Shown here piece by piece: positions 43,083-51,298 of a stretch of DNA of 64,000 bases. Origin of the DNA: Bacteroidia bacterium (GTDB lineage Bacteria > Bacteroidota > Bacteroidia > J057); assembly GCA_030430575.1 (NCBI GenBank), contig JAUIKF010000032.1:36804-100803 (forward strand). The letters are read 5' to 3'. The notes beneath the pieces were generated by a model. That model saw only the letters and a list, made by a program, of their open reading frames with translations. It had not been told where the DNA came from and searched no databases. Each line of letters starts with the position of its first letter. Position 1 is the first letter of the stretch. The translations under genes and the position numbers were made by a program.

Positions 43083-43548
43083 GTAACCAATATTTTTTTA
43101 TCAATTCACGAGATGATTCTTGTTCAATGCCTAATAGCCTGCCATACTGGCGAAAACCATATTTGTTCTGATATAAATCAATCAATCGGGTCTTAGGTTT
43201 TAAAGAAACGAATCCGAAGTAATCCTTATCAAACGCAACTTGGCAGGCAAATGCAATTAGACAGCCAGCAATATTTTCTATTTCTTTTTCCTTGCCTCTA
43301 TTCTTCGATCCAACTTCTATTAATTTAAGGTGTATCCTAAATTCCTCAGGAACATCGATCAAGGACATCAACCCGAGTATTTCATTGTCATTATCCTTTA
43401 GGTAGATTTTGTAAACTTCGTTGTCCGACTCTTTTCTCCAATCAAATTTATATTGTTTTGACTTTTTTATCCTCTGGTAATCGGACTTGACAACTTCCTC
43501 TATTACCGATTTAAGTGATTTTCCAGACTTCTTATCTATTAGCGGCAT
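43069..43548 (-). CDS. GNAT-fold-like protein, possible toxin
   Basis: The 159-residue protein looks like a small acetyltransferase-type fold: strands around VYKIYLKDNDNEILGLMSLI, VGSKNRGKEKEIENIAGCLI (acetyl-CoA loop-like N-R-G-K) and KDYFGFVSLKPKTRLIDLYQ with NKYGFRQYGRL at the end, the latter typical of the last helix of GNAT domains. It is the first gene of the leftward pair with an XRE-like protein. Gene order, size and AT content fit a GNAT/HTH toxin-antitoxin system, but no enzyme activity can be proven from sequence. Confidence 0.65.
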   Translation of the reverse strand: MPLIDKKSGKSLKSVIEEVVKSDYQRIKKSKQYKFDWRKESDNEVYKIYLKDNDNEILGLMSLIDVPEEFRIHLKLIEVGSKNRGKEKEIENIAGCLIAFACQVAFDKDYFGFVSLKPKTRLIDLYQNKYGFRQYGRLLGIEQESSRELIKKYWLHVKE

Positions 43549-43570
43549 GTATACTTTATTGTAATTACAA
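43549..43570. promoter_or_regulatory. Palindromic operator candidate upstream of the GNAT/HTH pair
   Basis: A perfect 12-bp palindrome TTGTAATTACAA (43559-43570) lies 11 bases upstream of the start codon of the GNAT-like gene and is flanked by TATAC-type half-sites (GTATAC around 43549 and GGTATA after it). It is a plausible binding site for the HTH protein. Confidence 0.4.
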
Positions 43571-43866
43571 GGTATAAATAATTTATGAATTATATAAACT
43601 GTTTATGTTTTTTATTCTATTAGATCGAATTTATAGTTGATTTTTGGGCTCAAAATTCTCATTCCACTAAATACGTTGATGAATCTCCATTTTCAATTCC
43701 CAAGCAAGCTGGCGCGGATTTCCGGATGCGCTGCCCTGAGCCTGTCGAAGGGGAGGGCTGGATTTTTGGAGTAATCCGCGCCCCTCAGTGGTTATTCTAA
43801 GGTAATCGTAACGATATTTTCGTGTATAGTCTCGGCAAATAAGATTTTATACATATGATGATAGTA
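43571..43866. other. Gap between the gene pair and the DEAD-box helicase
   Basis: No gene is seen. The gap contains a solo end of the MITE-like element on the opposite strand (43660-43684, CATTCCACTAAATACGTTGA with TGAAT), and a long-arm hairpin, GCGCGGATT (43712-43720) paired with AATCCGCGC (43773-43781), whose loop includes the sequence CCCTGAGCCTGTCGAAGGGG. Confidence 0.6.
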
Positions 43867-45177
43867 TCAAAGAAGGCTAATTCTCACCTTCTTTTTTTTA
43901 AGCCTGGTATTATTGGTCTTTTTAATAAGCCTTTCAGCTACCTCAGCATGTACACCCGCATACGTGCAATTCTGTTTGAGTTCAATCACCCCTAGTTGAT
44001 CTTTTTGAATCTGGCCCTGCTTCAGAAATAAGCCAGCGACATCTCCTTTGGATATTTTATCACGCCTTCCTCCAGAAATATACACAGTTTTCCATTTTAT
44101 AGAGGCAGGAAGCGTAGCTTTTGGCAGATCTTCGATGGGTAGGGTTTCTGGAGCAATTTCCTGAATAAAATCAGCAAGTTCCTCTCCTTCCCAATGCAAA
44201 ATATAGGCAATGCCATTCCGATTCATACGGGCTGTTCGTCCATTCCTATGGGTGAATTCTTTATCGCGTGGTGGAAGATGATAATGAAGAATAAATGTTA
44301 TTTCGGGGATATCAAGCCCCCGGGCAGCCAGATCAGTTGCCAGCAGGAGTTGATTGGTCCCATTTCTAAATTTTATAAGCGATCGCTCCCGATCTATTTG
44401 CTCCATCCCTCCATGAAAGCATTCATGAGGAATATGATTCTCCGTTAAAAAATCACTTACTCGGCCCAATGCATCCTTGAAATTGCAAAATATGATTCCT
44501 GGTTGGTCACCAATAAAAGCAAGTGCTTTTGCTAACGCTTTTAACTTATCCTTTTCGGGCGAAAGAAGCGTTTTGACCGTTAGTTGAGGATTGCCTTTCT
44601 GAAGGTAATTGATAAAAACGGGCTTCTGTAATCCTACAAACGCAGGAATATTGGGTTCGCTGGTAGCGGAAGTCAAAACCCGTTGATGAACATTGGGGAG
44701 TGCGCCAATAATCTCAGCCATCTCCTTTTCAAAACCTATCTCTAGTGATTTATCAAACTCATCGAGTACCAAGGTATCGATATGCGCTAAGGAAAATTTA
44801 TCCCTTCTAAATCTATCGGCTATTCGTCCAGGAGTGCCAATCAGAATGGCTGGCCGATGTTTTAAATCGATCTTATCGAGCATCCCCGAACGTCCCCCAT
44901 AGACGGCGTTTACCTTAAAACCTGATCCCATTTTTCGGGCTACCTGCTCAATCTGTTGAGCCAATTCCCGCGAGGGAACAAGGATAAGCAATTGAATCTC
45001 ACCGCAGTTTTTATCAAGGGTTTCTATTAGGGGCAATAGAAAGGCCAGTGTTTTACCCGTTCCTGTAGGGCTAAGTAATACCACATCCGATTTCATTCGT
45101 ATAGTTTTCCCTGCCTCTTCCTGCATGGGATTCAGCGCTGTAATGTCAAATTTTTTGAGGAATGAGTCTGTGCGCAT
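43867..45177 (-). CDS. DEAD/DEAH-box RNA helicase, DbpA-like
   Basis: The 436-residue protein has motif I SPTGTGKTLAFLLP, motif II as VLDEFD (DEFD in place of DEAD), motif III SATSE, and motif VI HRNGRTARMNR. The C-terminal 75 residues (KTVYISGGRRDKISKGDVAG and after) resemble the RNA-binding domain of DbpA, which directs the enzyme to 23S rRNA. The DEFD variant is a mild deviation. The gene is the downstream neighbour of the DUF255 gene (25 bases apart). Confidence 0.88.
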   Translation of the reverse strand: MRTDSFLKKFDITALNPMQEEAGKTIRMKSDVVLLSPTGTGKTLAFLLPLIETLDKNCGEIQLLILVPSRELAQQIEQVARKMGSGFKVNAVYGGRSGMLDKIDLKHRPAILIGTPGRIADRFRRDKFSLAHIDTLVLDEFDKSLEIGFEKEMAEIIGALPNVHQRVLTSATSEPNIPAFVGLQKPVFINYLQKGNPQLTVKTLLSPEKDKLKALAKALAFIGDQPGIIFCNFKDALGRVSDFLTENHIPHECFHGGMEQIDRERSLIKFRNGTNQLLLATDLAARGLDIPEITFILHYHLPPRDKEFTHRNGRTARMNRNGIAYILHWEGEELADFIQEIAPETLPIEDLPKATLPASIKWKTVYISGGRRDKISKGDVAGLFLKQGQIQKDQLGVIELKQNCTYAGVHAEVAERLIKKTNNTRLKKKKVRISLL

Positions 45178-45201
45178 ATTGCTCGGAATTTCTTGCTATC
45201 C

Positions 45202-47298
45202 TTAATTCTCCATTAACCCCAATGCCTCCTTGACACTCGTCACGGGCAGCTTACACACCTTGTCTCTACAGACATAAATCGTCGTCTGGCCGGGAATTAG
45301 CTTATACTGAAGAAGTTCGAGGGTGCCTTCGTCCTTGCCGCCGAGCAGGTAGGCATTGGGCAAAAAGTGCTGATCCAGCTCCTGCCTGAGGGCCTGAAAG
45401 TCATCCCCTACGATGGCGATCTCGTAAGGCGTCTCTACGGCCTGAACCATGAGGGAGGCCCAATTGGCATAGAACATGGCATTGGGAATGACCTTGGCCT
45501 TCATGTTGCTGAGCATTTGCTTGGCCGTGGTGAGGTAATCATCTTGATAGAGGTAAATCCCCAGTTCAAATAAGGCCCTGGCCATCATGGAGTTAGATGC
45601 AGGGATGACATTGTCCGACGTCTCCATCTTGCGGGCAATCAGCGGATCATCCTCGTCCGAGGTATAGAAAAACATCCCAGATGTCTCGTCATAGAAATGT
45701 GCCTGCGCATATTTCACCAGGTCATCAGCACGGCGTAGCCATTGCTCGTCAAAAGTCGCCTGATACAACGCGACAAAAGCCCGTGCCGTGATGGCATAGT
45801 CATCGAGAAAGGCATTGATGGTGGCTCTGCCATCTTTGTAGATGCGCGTCAGGCGATTGCCGTCGTGACGGCATTTTTGGTAAATAAATTCGGCGTTGTT
45901 GAGGGCGGCTTGGAGGAAGCGCTCCTCCCCAAATGCGCGGTACGCATCGACATAGCCCTTGAGCATCAGGGCATTCCAGGCAGTGATGACCTTGTCATCC
46001 AGGCCGGGGCGGACGCGCATATTACGTCGAGCCATGAGTTTCTCTTTGCCAGAAGCCAGCGTTTCGCCTAGCTGTTCCTCTGTGATATTGTGCTGCTTCG
46101 CAAAATCTGCCAACGGCATTTGCTGATGCAAAATGTTTTTGTGCTCCCAATTGCCTTCGGGTTTGAGGTCATAGTATTTGGCAAACAGTTCCACATCTGA
46201 TCCCAGAATCTCCTTCAATTCCTCCATTTCCCACACATAAAATTTCCCCTCTTCCCCTTCGCTATCCGCATCCAAAGAAGAATAAAATCCCTTGTCTTTG
46301 GAAGTCAGCTCTCGCTCAACAAACGCCAACGTCTCATACACTACCTGCTTATAATGCGGATTTTTTGTCAATTGATAGGCATTGCTATAGAGGCTCACGA
46401 GCTGCCCGTTGTCATAGAGCATCTTCTCAAAGTGAGGCGCATGCCATTCCGCATCGGTGGAATACCGAGCAAATCCACCTCCTAAATGGTCGTAGATTCC
46501 CCCCATCGCCATCTGGTCGAGGGTGACCTCTACTGCTTTGAAGGCCTCTTCGTCTTGCGTCAAATGGTAGTAGTCTAAGAGGAAAAGGAAATTGGCAGGC
46601 ATGGGGAATTTGGGTGAACCATTTCTTCCGCCATGGATCATATCAATTTGACCAGCGGCTGCCTCGAAAGCTTGTGCTAAGTCCGTTCGCTGAAAGCTGC
46701 TCTCTTCAGTATTTAGGACAATTTGCTCGATCCCTTGAATGCCTTCTGTGACTTGTCCTGCAATCTCAAGGGCTTTTTCGGGCTGCTCATCATAGAATTT
46801 TGTGACGCGCGTGAGAATGTCCATCCATTGGGCTTTAGGGAAATAGGTTCCCGCAAAGATAGGGCGGCCATCTGGCAACGCAATCGCATTGAGCGGCCAG
46901 CCACACCCTCGCTCACTCATGAGCTGACAGGCATTCATGTAGACATCGTCTACATCTGGGCGCTCTTCCCGGTCCACTTTGATCGCCACAAAATGTTCAT
47001 TCATCAGGGCTGCGACGGTGCTGTCTTCAAATGACTCATGCTCCATGACATGGCACCAATGGCAGGCTGCATATCCCACGCTGATGATCACCAGCTTATT
47101 ATCCTTGGTCGCTTCCTGAAATGCCTCATCATTCCAAGGCCGCCAGTTGACGGGATTGTGTGCGTGCTGAAGCAGGTAGGGGCTGCTTTCGTTGATCAAG
47201 GCGTTGGTGTGGGCAGGTGTGCTGTCGCTGCCGTGTTGTTGGGCTGTACAGGCGACGAAGATGCTGAGACAGAAGAAGATGATGGTGAAAAAGCGCAT
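45202..47298 (-). CDS. DUF255 thioredoxin-domain protein (YyaL/SSP411 family)
   Basis: The 698-residue protein has a signal-like N-terminus with possible lipobox (SIFVACTAQ), the N-terminal thioredoxin-like domain with the family signature [40 protein letters not shown] and [15 protein letters not shown], and an (alpha/alpha)6-barrel C-terminal region (about 200-690). It resembles the human SPATA20 and bacterial YyaL proteins. The biochemical role is not established. The signal peptide suggests envelope location, unlike many cytoplasmic members. Confidence 0.9.
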   Translation of the reverse strand: MRFFTIIFFCLSIFVACTAQQHGSDSTPAHTNALINESSPYLLQHAHNPVNWRPWNDEAFQEATKDNKLVIISVGYAACHWCHVMEHESFEDSTVAALMNEHFVAIKVDREERPDVDDVYMNACQLMSERGCGWPLNAIALPDGRPIFAGTYFPKAQWMDILTRVTKFYDEQPEKALEIAGQVTEGIQGIEQIVLNTEESSFQRTDLAQAFEAAAGQIDMIHGGRNGSPKFPMPANFLFLLDYYHLTQDEEAFKAVEVTLDQMAMGGIYDHLGGGFARYSTDAEWHAPHFEKMLYDNGQLVSLYSNAYQLTKNPHYKQVVYETLAFVERELTSKDKGFYSSLDADSEGEEGKFYVWEMEELKEILGSDVELFAKYYDLKPEGNWEHKNILHQQMPLADFAKQHNITEEQLGETLASGKEKLMARRNMRVRPGLDDKVITAWNALMLKGYVDAYRAFGEERFLQAALNNAEFIYQKCRHDGNRLTRIYKDGRATINAFLDDYAITARAFVALYQATFDEQWLRRADDLVKYAQAHFYDETSGMFFYTSDEDDPLIARKMETSDNVIPASNSMMARALFELGIYLYQDDYLTTAKQMLSNMKAKVIPNAMFYANWASLMVQAVETPYEIAIVGDDFQALRQELDQHFLPNAYLLGGKDEGTLELLQYKLIPGQTTIYVCRDKVCKLPVTSVKEALGLMEN

Positions 47299-47322
47299 AT
47301 GGGGGGAATGAAGAATGAAGAT

Positions 47323-47569
47323 AGACCGTTCGGGCTTCGAAGACTCAGCCCTCGCTGCGAGAGGCGAGATCGCTCATCCCTGCGGGATTCGCTGCGAGAT
47401 CGTTCGGCTCGAAGACTCGCCTCACTACGAGACCAAAGGCAACCTTTTTTCTTGTCTCGTAGCGAGTCTTCGAGCGGTCTCGCAGTGAGGACGCTAGTCC
47501 GAACGGTCTCGCAGCGAAGGCGCAGCCTGAGCGATCTCGCAGTGAGGAGCGAATGCGACGAACGGTCTC
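47323..47569. repeat. Giant inverted repeat of GAGAYCGYTCG units, copy 2
   Basis: The left arm has GACCGTTCGGGCTTCGAAGA, GAGATCGCTCATCCCTGCGG and GAGATCGTTCGGCTCGAAGA units, and the right arm the reverse complements GTCTCGCAGTGAGGACG and GATCTCGCAGTGAGGAGCGA. The arms close at CTACGAGAC (47425-47433) and GTCTCGTAG (47454-47462) with a loop that has its own AAGG/CCTT stem. An 18-base stretch (GGCTCGAAGACTCGCCTC) is identical in copy 1. The next-door gap 47299-47609 holds nothing else except the promoter box. Confidence 0.92.
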
Positions 47570-47597
47570 CCCCGCAAGTTAAGACATTTTTGTCTTG

Positions 47598-47609
47598 TAT
47601 CTTTGCTGC
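47598..47609 (+). promoter_or_regulatory. TAnnTTTG box four bases before the DUF5074-like start
   Basis: TATCTTTG (47598-47605) is followed by CTGC and the ATG at 47610, the same spacing as at 24192 and 58246. An AAGAC-ATTTTT-GTCTT hairpin at 47581-47596 abuts the box on its upstream side. Confidence 0.5.
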
Positions 47610-48683
47610 ATGAATATGCAGAAGTGGTTTGTTGTGATTTGGGTGACTTGCCTTGCTGGCTGTGTGTCTCCTCCTACCTTTGAGCCTGTGGAGGAAGGCT
47701 GTCAGAGAAGCGAGTACAAAGGGATATTTGTGCTGAATGAAGGCGCTTGGACCAGCAATCAGGCTTCGCTTGATTACTATCCTTTAGAAGACTCGTTGAG
47801 TCATTGCCCTGGCGTCTTCCAGCAGGTCAACGATCAGCCGTTGGGAGATGTAGCTAATCACATGGTGGTCCAACAGGATACTCTGTTCATTGTTGTCAAC
47901 AATTCTCGCTTGGTGTATAAGGTGCAATTGCCGTCCATGCGCTTGCTGGGACAGCTGAGCTTGCCTGCTGGAGCGGCTCCCCGTGAAATGACCATTATTT
48001 CAGCCCGGAAGGCCTATTTGACCTCCTTTTTTACCAAATACCTATTCCTATTTGACCCTGTTTCGATGACCCTTTTGCCAGATACCGTGACGATAGAAAA
48101 CACGATGGAAGGCATTGCCCTAGGGGGAAACAAGGCGTTTGTGGCCTGTGGCAACTATCTGCCACCAGAAGTGAATAATAAGCTGGCAGTGATAGATATC
48201 GAAACGGATTTATTGCGGCAATACATCGTCCTCCCCGTGCAGAATCCTGGGAAAGTGGTGCCTTATCAAGGGAAAGTACTGGTGGCTTGTCGAGGAGACT
48301 ATGACCCTTCGGGGGAGGGGAGTGCGATTGTGGAGATAGACCCTGTGGCAGAGGCGATCACACAAGTTGCTCGATTTGAAGGGAGTCTGTTTGAAATGGA
48401 AGTGGTCGAGGATGCTTTATGGGTGTTGCGAGATTCTGCGGTGGCGCGGATCGATCTCATGACCTGGGAGGTAGAACCGAACTTCCTTCCGTTTAAAAAA
48501 CTCGAACCAGAAAACCTCTATTACCTTTATGGCATTCACTATGCTCCTTCGCAAGCATCCCTCTATTTAACATTGGCACATCCTACTCGAAATGGACAAT
48601 TATTGATCCTCAACCCTTTTGGCCAGATACAACAACGCCTGGAAACGGGTATGTTCCCAGGCGAGGTATTGTTTTACAATTAA
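47610..48683 (+). CDS. DUF5074-like surface lipoprotein (YncE-type beta-propeller)
   Basis: The 357-residue protein begins with a lipoprotein signal (WVTCLAGCVSPP, lipobox LAGC) and continues as a beta-propeller of about six blades with YncE-like text (GIFVLNEGAWTSNQASLDYY, ANHMVVQQDTLFIVVNNSRL). Some members of this family in Bacteroidota stand next to cobalamin or TonB transporters, but no such genes are here. The frame is open to 47595; ATG at 47610 is preferred by the promoter box. Confidence 0.8.
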   Translation: MNMQKWFVVIWVTCLAGCVSPPTFEPVEEGCQRSEYKGIFVLNEGAWTSNQASLDYYPLEDSLSHCPGVFQQVNDQPLGDVANHMVVQQDTLFIVVNNSRLVYKVQLPSMRLLGQLSLPAGAAPREMTIISARKAYLTSFFTKYLFLFDPVSMTLLPDTVTIENTMEGIALGGNKAFVACGNYLPPEVNNKLAVIDIETDLLRQYIVLPVQNPGKVVPYQGKVLVACRGDYDPSGEGSAIVEIDPVAEAITQVARFEGSLFEMEVVEDALWVLRDSAVARIDLMTWEVEPNFLPFKKLEPENLYYLYGIHYAPSQASLYLTLAHPTRNGQLLILNPFGQIQQRLETGMFPGEVLFYN

Positions 48684-48764
48684 AATAAAAATTAAAATCG
48701 AAATGAAAATATGAATTCAGTTGCCTTTACTTTGATTTTCATTTTGGTTCCCATTTTCATTCCA
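48679..48764. repeat. Word-repeat hairpin (AATTAAAAT/AAATGAAAA family)
   Basis: ATTAAAATAAAAATTAAAAT and CGAAATGAAAATATG face CTTTGATTTTCATTTTGGTT and CCCATTTTCATTCC. Same words as at 26528-26632. It spans the gap between the convergent DUF5074-like and UspA genes. Confidence 0.7.
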
Positions 48765-49613
48765 CTATTTCTTAAAAGCCAACAACGGCACATTCAGGTC
48801 CTGGGCCATCTTGTGGGTGAGACTTTTTGGGCTGCGGAAGCTATCGCGCCAGTTGGTTTCGTGGCGATTGACCATGGCGACAAGTTTACTTTTATTGAGC
48901 TTCACTGATTTCTGGATGCCAGAGAGGATATCCTCATGGTCAAAAAATTGGTAGTTGACTTTAGGGTAATCCAAGGTATCTGTAATCGTCTGTTCCAGGC
49001 TGTTGATATAGGTACTATTGTCCTTATTTTCTTCTTTCTGGTTCACATGCAAGATGCTCAACTTTGCATCGAATAGTGCCGCGATGGCTTTCACCTGGCG
49101 GATCACCTTGGGATCGTAATCTGAAAGGTCAGCGGCATAGGTGATGTGGTCGAGGGCGACGAAGTCACTCGCTGCGGGTACCACAAAAACAGGCGTATTC
49201 ACAACCTTGAGCAATTCGTTGGCGGGATTGTTTCGGAGAAATCCGCGCATGCCTGAAGGCTGGTCTGTGCCCAGCAAAATCAAATCATAAGTCGTCGAAG
49301 CGCACATATCTGTGACACGCTTGATGAAGTTGCCGTGAGTCACTTGAAGCGTGAAGTTCACGTTTTCTTCCATGAATAAATCCACGGCGCGCTGGATAGC
49401 TTGGCCGAGTGCGTTGGAAGGAAGGGCTTCTTGAAAGTTGTTGAGGTCGTTTCCAGGCTGGAAAGCAAGTGTCTGATGTCCTTTCAAAAATCGACGTCCG
49501 CTTACATAAAAAAGCGTGATTTCTGCGCGGGATTTTTGGGCGATAGAAAGGGCGTAGTTGAGAACGTTCTGGTAATCTGCGTTGAAATTGATCGGTACGA
49601 GTAGTTTTTTCAT
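48765..49613 (-). CDS. Universal stress protein (tandem UspA domains)
   Basis: The 282-residue protein has two UspA domains: the first (about 1-145) with LLVPINFNADYQNVLNYALS and LILLGTDQPSGMRGFLRNN, and a second (about 148-282) with ITYAADLSDYDPKVIRQVKA and LVAMVNRHETNWRDSFR. The frame is open to 49676; the start at 49613 (MKKLLVPINF) matches the family. Such proteins bind nucleotides and respond to starvation and stress. A 236-base gap with nothing recognised separates it from the hydrolase gene. Confidence 0.9.
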   Translation of the reverse strand: MKKLLVPINFNADYQNVLNYALSIAQKSRAEITLFYVSGRRFLKGHQTLAFQPGNDLNNFQEALPSNALGQAIQRAVDLFMEENVNFTLQVTHGNFIKRVTDMCASTTYDLILLGTDQPSGMRGFLRNNPANELLKVVNTPVFVVPAASDFVALDHITYAADLSDYDPKVIRQVKAIAALFDAKLSILHVNQKEENKDNSTYINSLEQTITDTLDYPKVNYQFFDHEDILSGIQKSVKLNKSKLVAMVNRHETNWRDSFRSPKSLTHKMAQDLNVPLLAFKK

Positions 49614-49849
49614 TTGTGAAGAAAGAAGGCTTTTATGCATTGAAAAAAGGAAAAAAGGTTTTACAGGTTGAAACAAGAATCATAGATGGTTGACTGGATA
49701 ATTATCGATTTGAAAAATCGCTAACTTCTTCTTTTCCTTAAACGCAAAAATGGGGTAAATTGATGCCTTGATTAGCGAATTTTCGCAAAGTTTTTTTGAT
49801 GTGTGAATTTGCGATCTGGATAAATACTGAAGACTTGAAAACCAAGCGG

Positions 49850-50515
49850 TTAGGAAGTGGTGTATAAAGACGATTTGAGGTGATCCAAGGCCTCAATATC
49901 CATCGTATGTTTGCCTTCAAAACGGAAGGTTTGGAGGTGGGAAAATCTGCTTGACAGCTTGGCCCACTCTTGCCTGGCGAGGGGTTCACTCACATACGGG
50001 TCTTTCGTCCCTGCCCCTGCCCAAAGGGGAATTTCTAGTAGCCGCTTTACCCCTTTCTCTGAATATTCTTCTGGCGACCGGCCGGCCCACAGGATCAGGC
50101 TGTCAGGTTGTGGGGTTCCCTGCATGAGCCATCGCCAGGCAGTGGCCACACCCTGGGAGAAGCCTAGCAGGTGGAGGGCGGGGGGAGAGGCTTGAGGAAA
50201 AGCTTCTGAGAATAGTGTTGAAGCAAGGCCGTCAAGGAAGGTGATTTGATCCTGAATCTCTTCCATTCGCATCTCTCTTGTCATCCAACTGGCTCCCACA
50301 CGTTCGTACTTCCCGTCGAGGTAGTACCGCGACAAACCCTCTGGCGCTACGACCACCGTTTCTGCATCGACAATGCCTTCAAAATGACGAATGAAGTAGC
50401 CTGCTTGCTGGCCGATGCCATGAAAGACAAACCAGACATGGCGTGTCTCAGCACTTGGAGTGCCAAGGACATAGTAGCGCGCTGTGCGCGGGGTGGTAAA
50501 AGTATGTGCGGTCAC
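49850..50515 (-). CDS. Alpha/beta hydrolase (phospholipase/carboxylesterase-like)
   Basis: The 221-residue protein has the nucleophile elbow GFSQG in LHLLGFSQGVATAWRWL, a likely catalytic aspartate in GAGTKDPYVS and histidine in FEGKHTMD. The N-terminus has the oxyanion-hole region VFHGIGQQAGYFIRHFE. The size and pattern suit the YpfH/carboxylesterase group. No signal peptide is visible. The substrate is unknown. Confidence 0.85.
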   Translation of the reverse strand: MTAHTFTTPRTARYYVLGTPSAETRHVWFVFHGIGQQAGYFIRHFEGIVDAETVVVAPEGLSRYYLDGKYERVGASWMTREMRMEEIQDQITFLDGLASTLFSEAFPQASPPALHLLGFSQGVATAWRWLMQGTPQPDSLILWAGRSPEEYSEKGVKRLLEIPLWAGAGTKDPYVSEPLARQEWAKLSSRFSHLQTFRFEGKHTMDIEALDHLKSSLYTTS

Positions 50516-50616
50516 TAGAAGTGTTCTTAAAGTTAAAAATGGAAATAGCCTAAAGAGGGCCTTAATTCAAAAATGATGTGGTAATTAAATTTCTATTTTA
50601 TGGATAAAAACCCTCT

Positions 50617-51051
50617 CTAACCATCGGCCTTTTTTACCACCATTCCCCTGATATATATTACTTCCTTTAGCAACACACCTTCCTTTGAATAGAATCGCCA
50701 TTTCCCCTCTCTTAATGGCACCCGCCTCTTATTGCTCCTTAATTTGAACCCTAAGATGGACGTGATTTTGGGTTCCCAATATTCAAATCCCTCAGCGACC
50801 AGGATGCTGTCTTGGTACATTTGTCGCTCGTAGGAAATATTATTGACATTGGTCGAGGTGAAGTAGTAAAAAGAACAATTGTCAAGCGTATCTGAAATCA
50901 TTCCATGTGACCACTCATTTTGACAGGCAATAAACCCAAGCCTTGATTCCTCATCGAGCATTATTTCTCTCTCAGGGTAGTCTTGTTTGGTAGATCTACA
51001 GCCTATTATGCTAATCATGAGGCCTATAATAATGAATTTGAAAATAGGCAT
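50617..51051 (-). CDS. Small lipoprotein with MORN/YwqK-like tail
   Basis: The 144-residue protein has a lipobox in MISIIGCRSTK (Cys18) and a C-terminal region with W-R-F-Y-S-K-E-G and V-L-L-K-E-V-I-Y, the pattern of the repeated hairpins of YwqK/MORN variants (GKWRFYSKEGVLLKEVIY). The rest is not recognised. It lies alone between gaps; the upstream gap (51052-51298) carries a 100-bp repeat. Confidence 0.6.
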   Translation of the reverse strand: MPIFKFIIIGLMISIIGCRSTKQDYPEREIMLDEESRLGFIACQNEWSHGMISDTLDNCSFYYFTSTNVNNISYERQMYQDSILVAEGFEYWEPKITSILGFKLRSNKRRVPLREGKWRFYSKEGVLLKEVIYIRGMVVKKADG

Positions 51052-51176
51052 TTTATTTATGCTGGTTTGGAAAGGTGATGCCTTATCAGAACAAAAGCGT
51101 TTGAGGGATGAATGGTAGATGGAAATTTCGAATTAAATGAAATTAGCTTAGAAGGGTTGGCCAATTTTAGGCGTTT

Positions 51177-51276
51177 GTGCGGCTGGGGTGAAGCGAGCGT
51201 GCGCGGACGGATAGAAGGGTTGGCCTTGGTTGGCTCGCTTCGATTTTTTGGTTACTTTTTTCTAAAAAAAGTAACA
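51177..51276 (+). repeat. 100-bp dispersed repeat, copy A
   Basis: It begins GTGCGGCTGGGGTGAAGCGA, contains GAAGCGAGC paired with GCTCGCTTC, and ends with GTTACTTTTTT-CTA-AAAAAAGTAAC, a second hairpin. It is nearly identical to copy B at 56175-56274. It lies upstream of the small lipoprotein gene and downstream of the DUF5723 gene. Confidence 0.9.
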
Positions 51277-51298
51277 TAACAAGAACGGGAACATCCTT

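Noticed and set aside
49738..49989. Leftward open frame in the gap upstream of the UspA gene
   Set aside because: It runs into the hydrolase gene in another frame and shows no conserved pattern.
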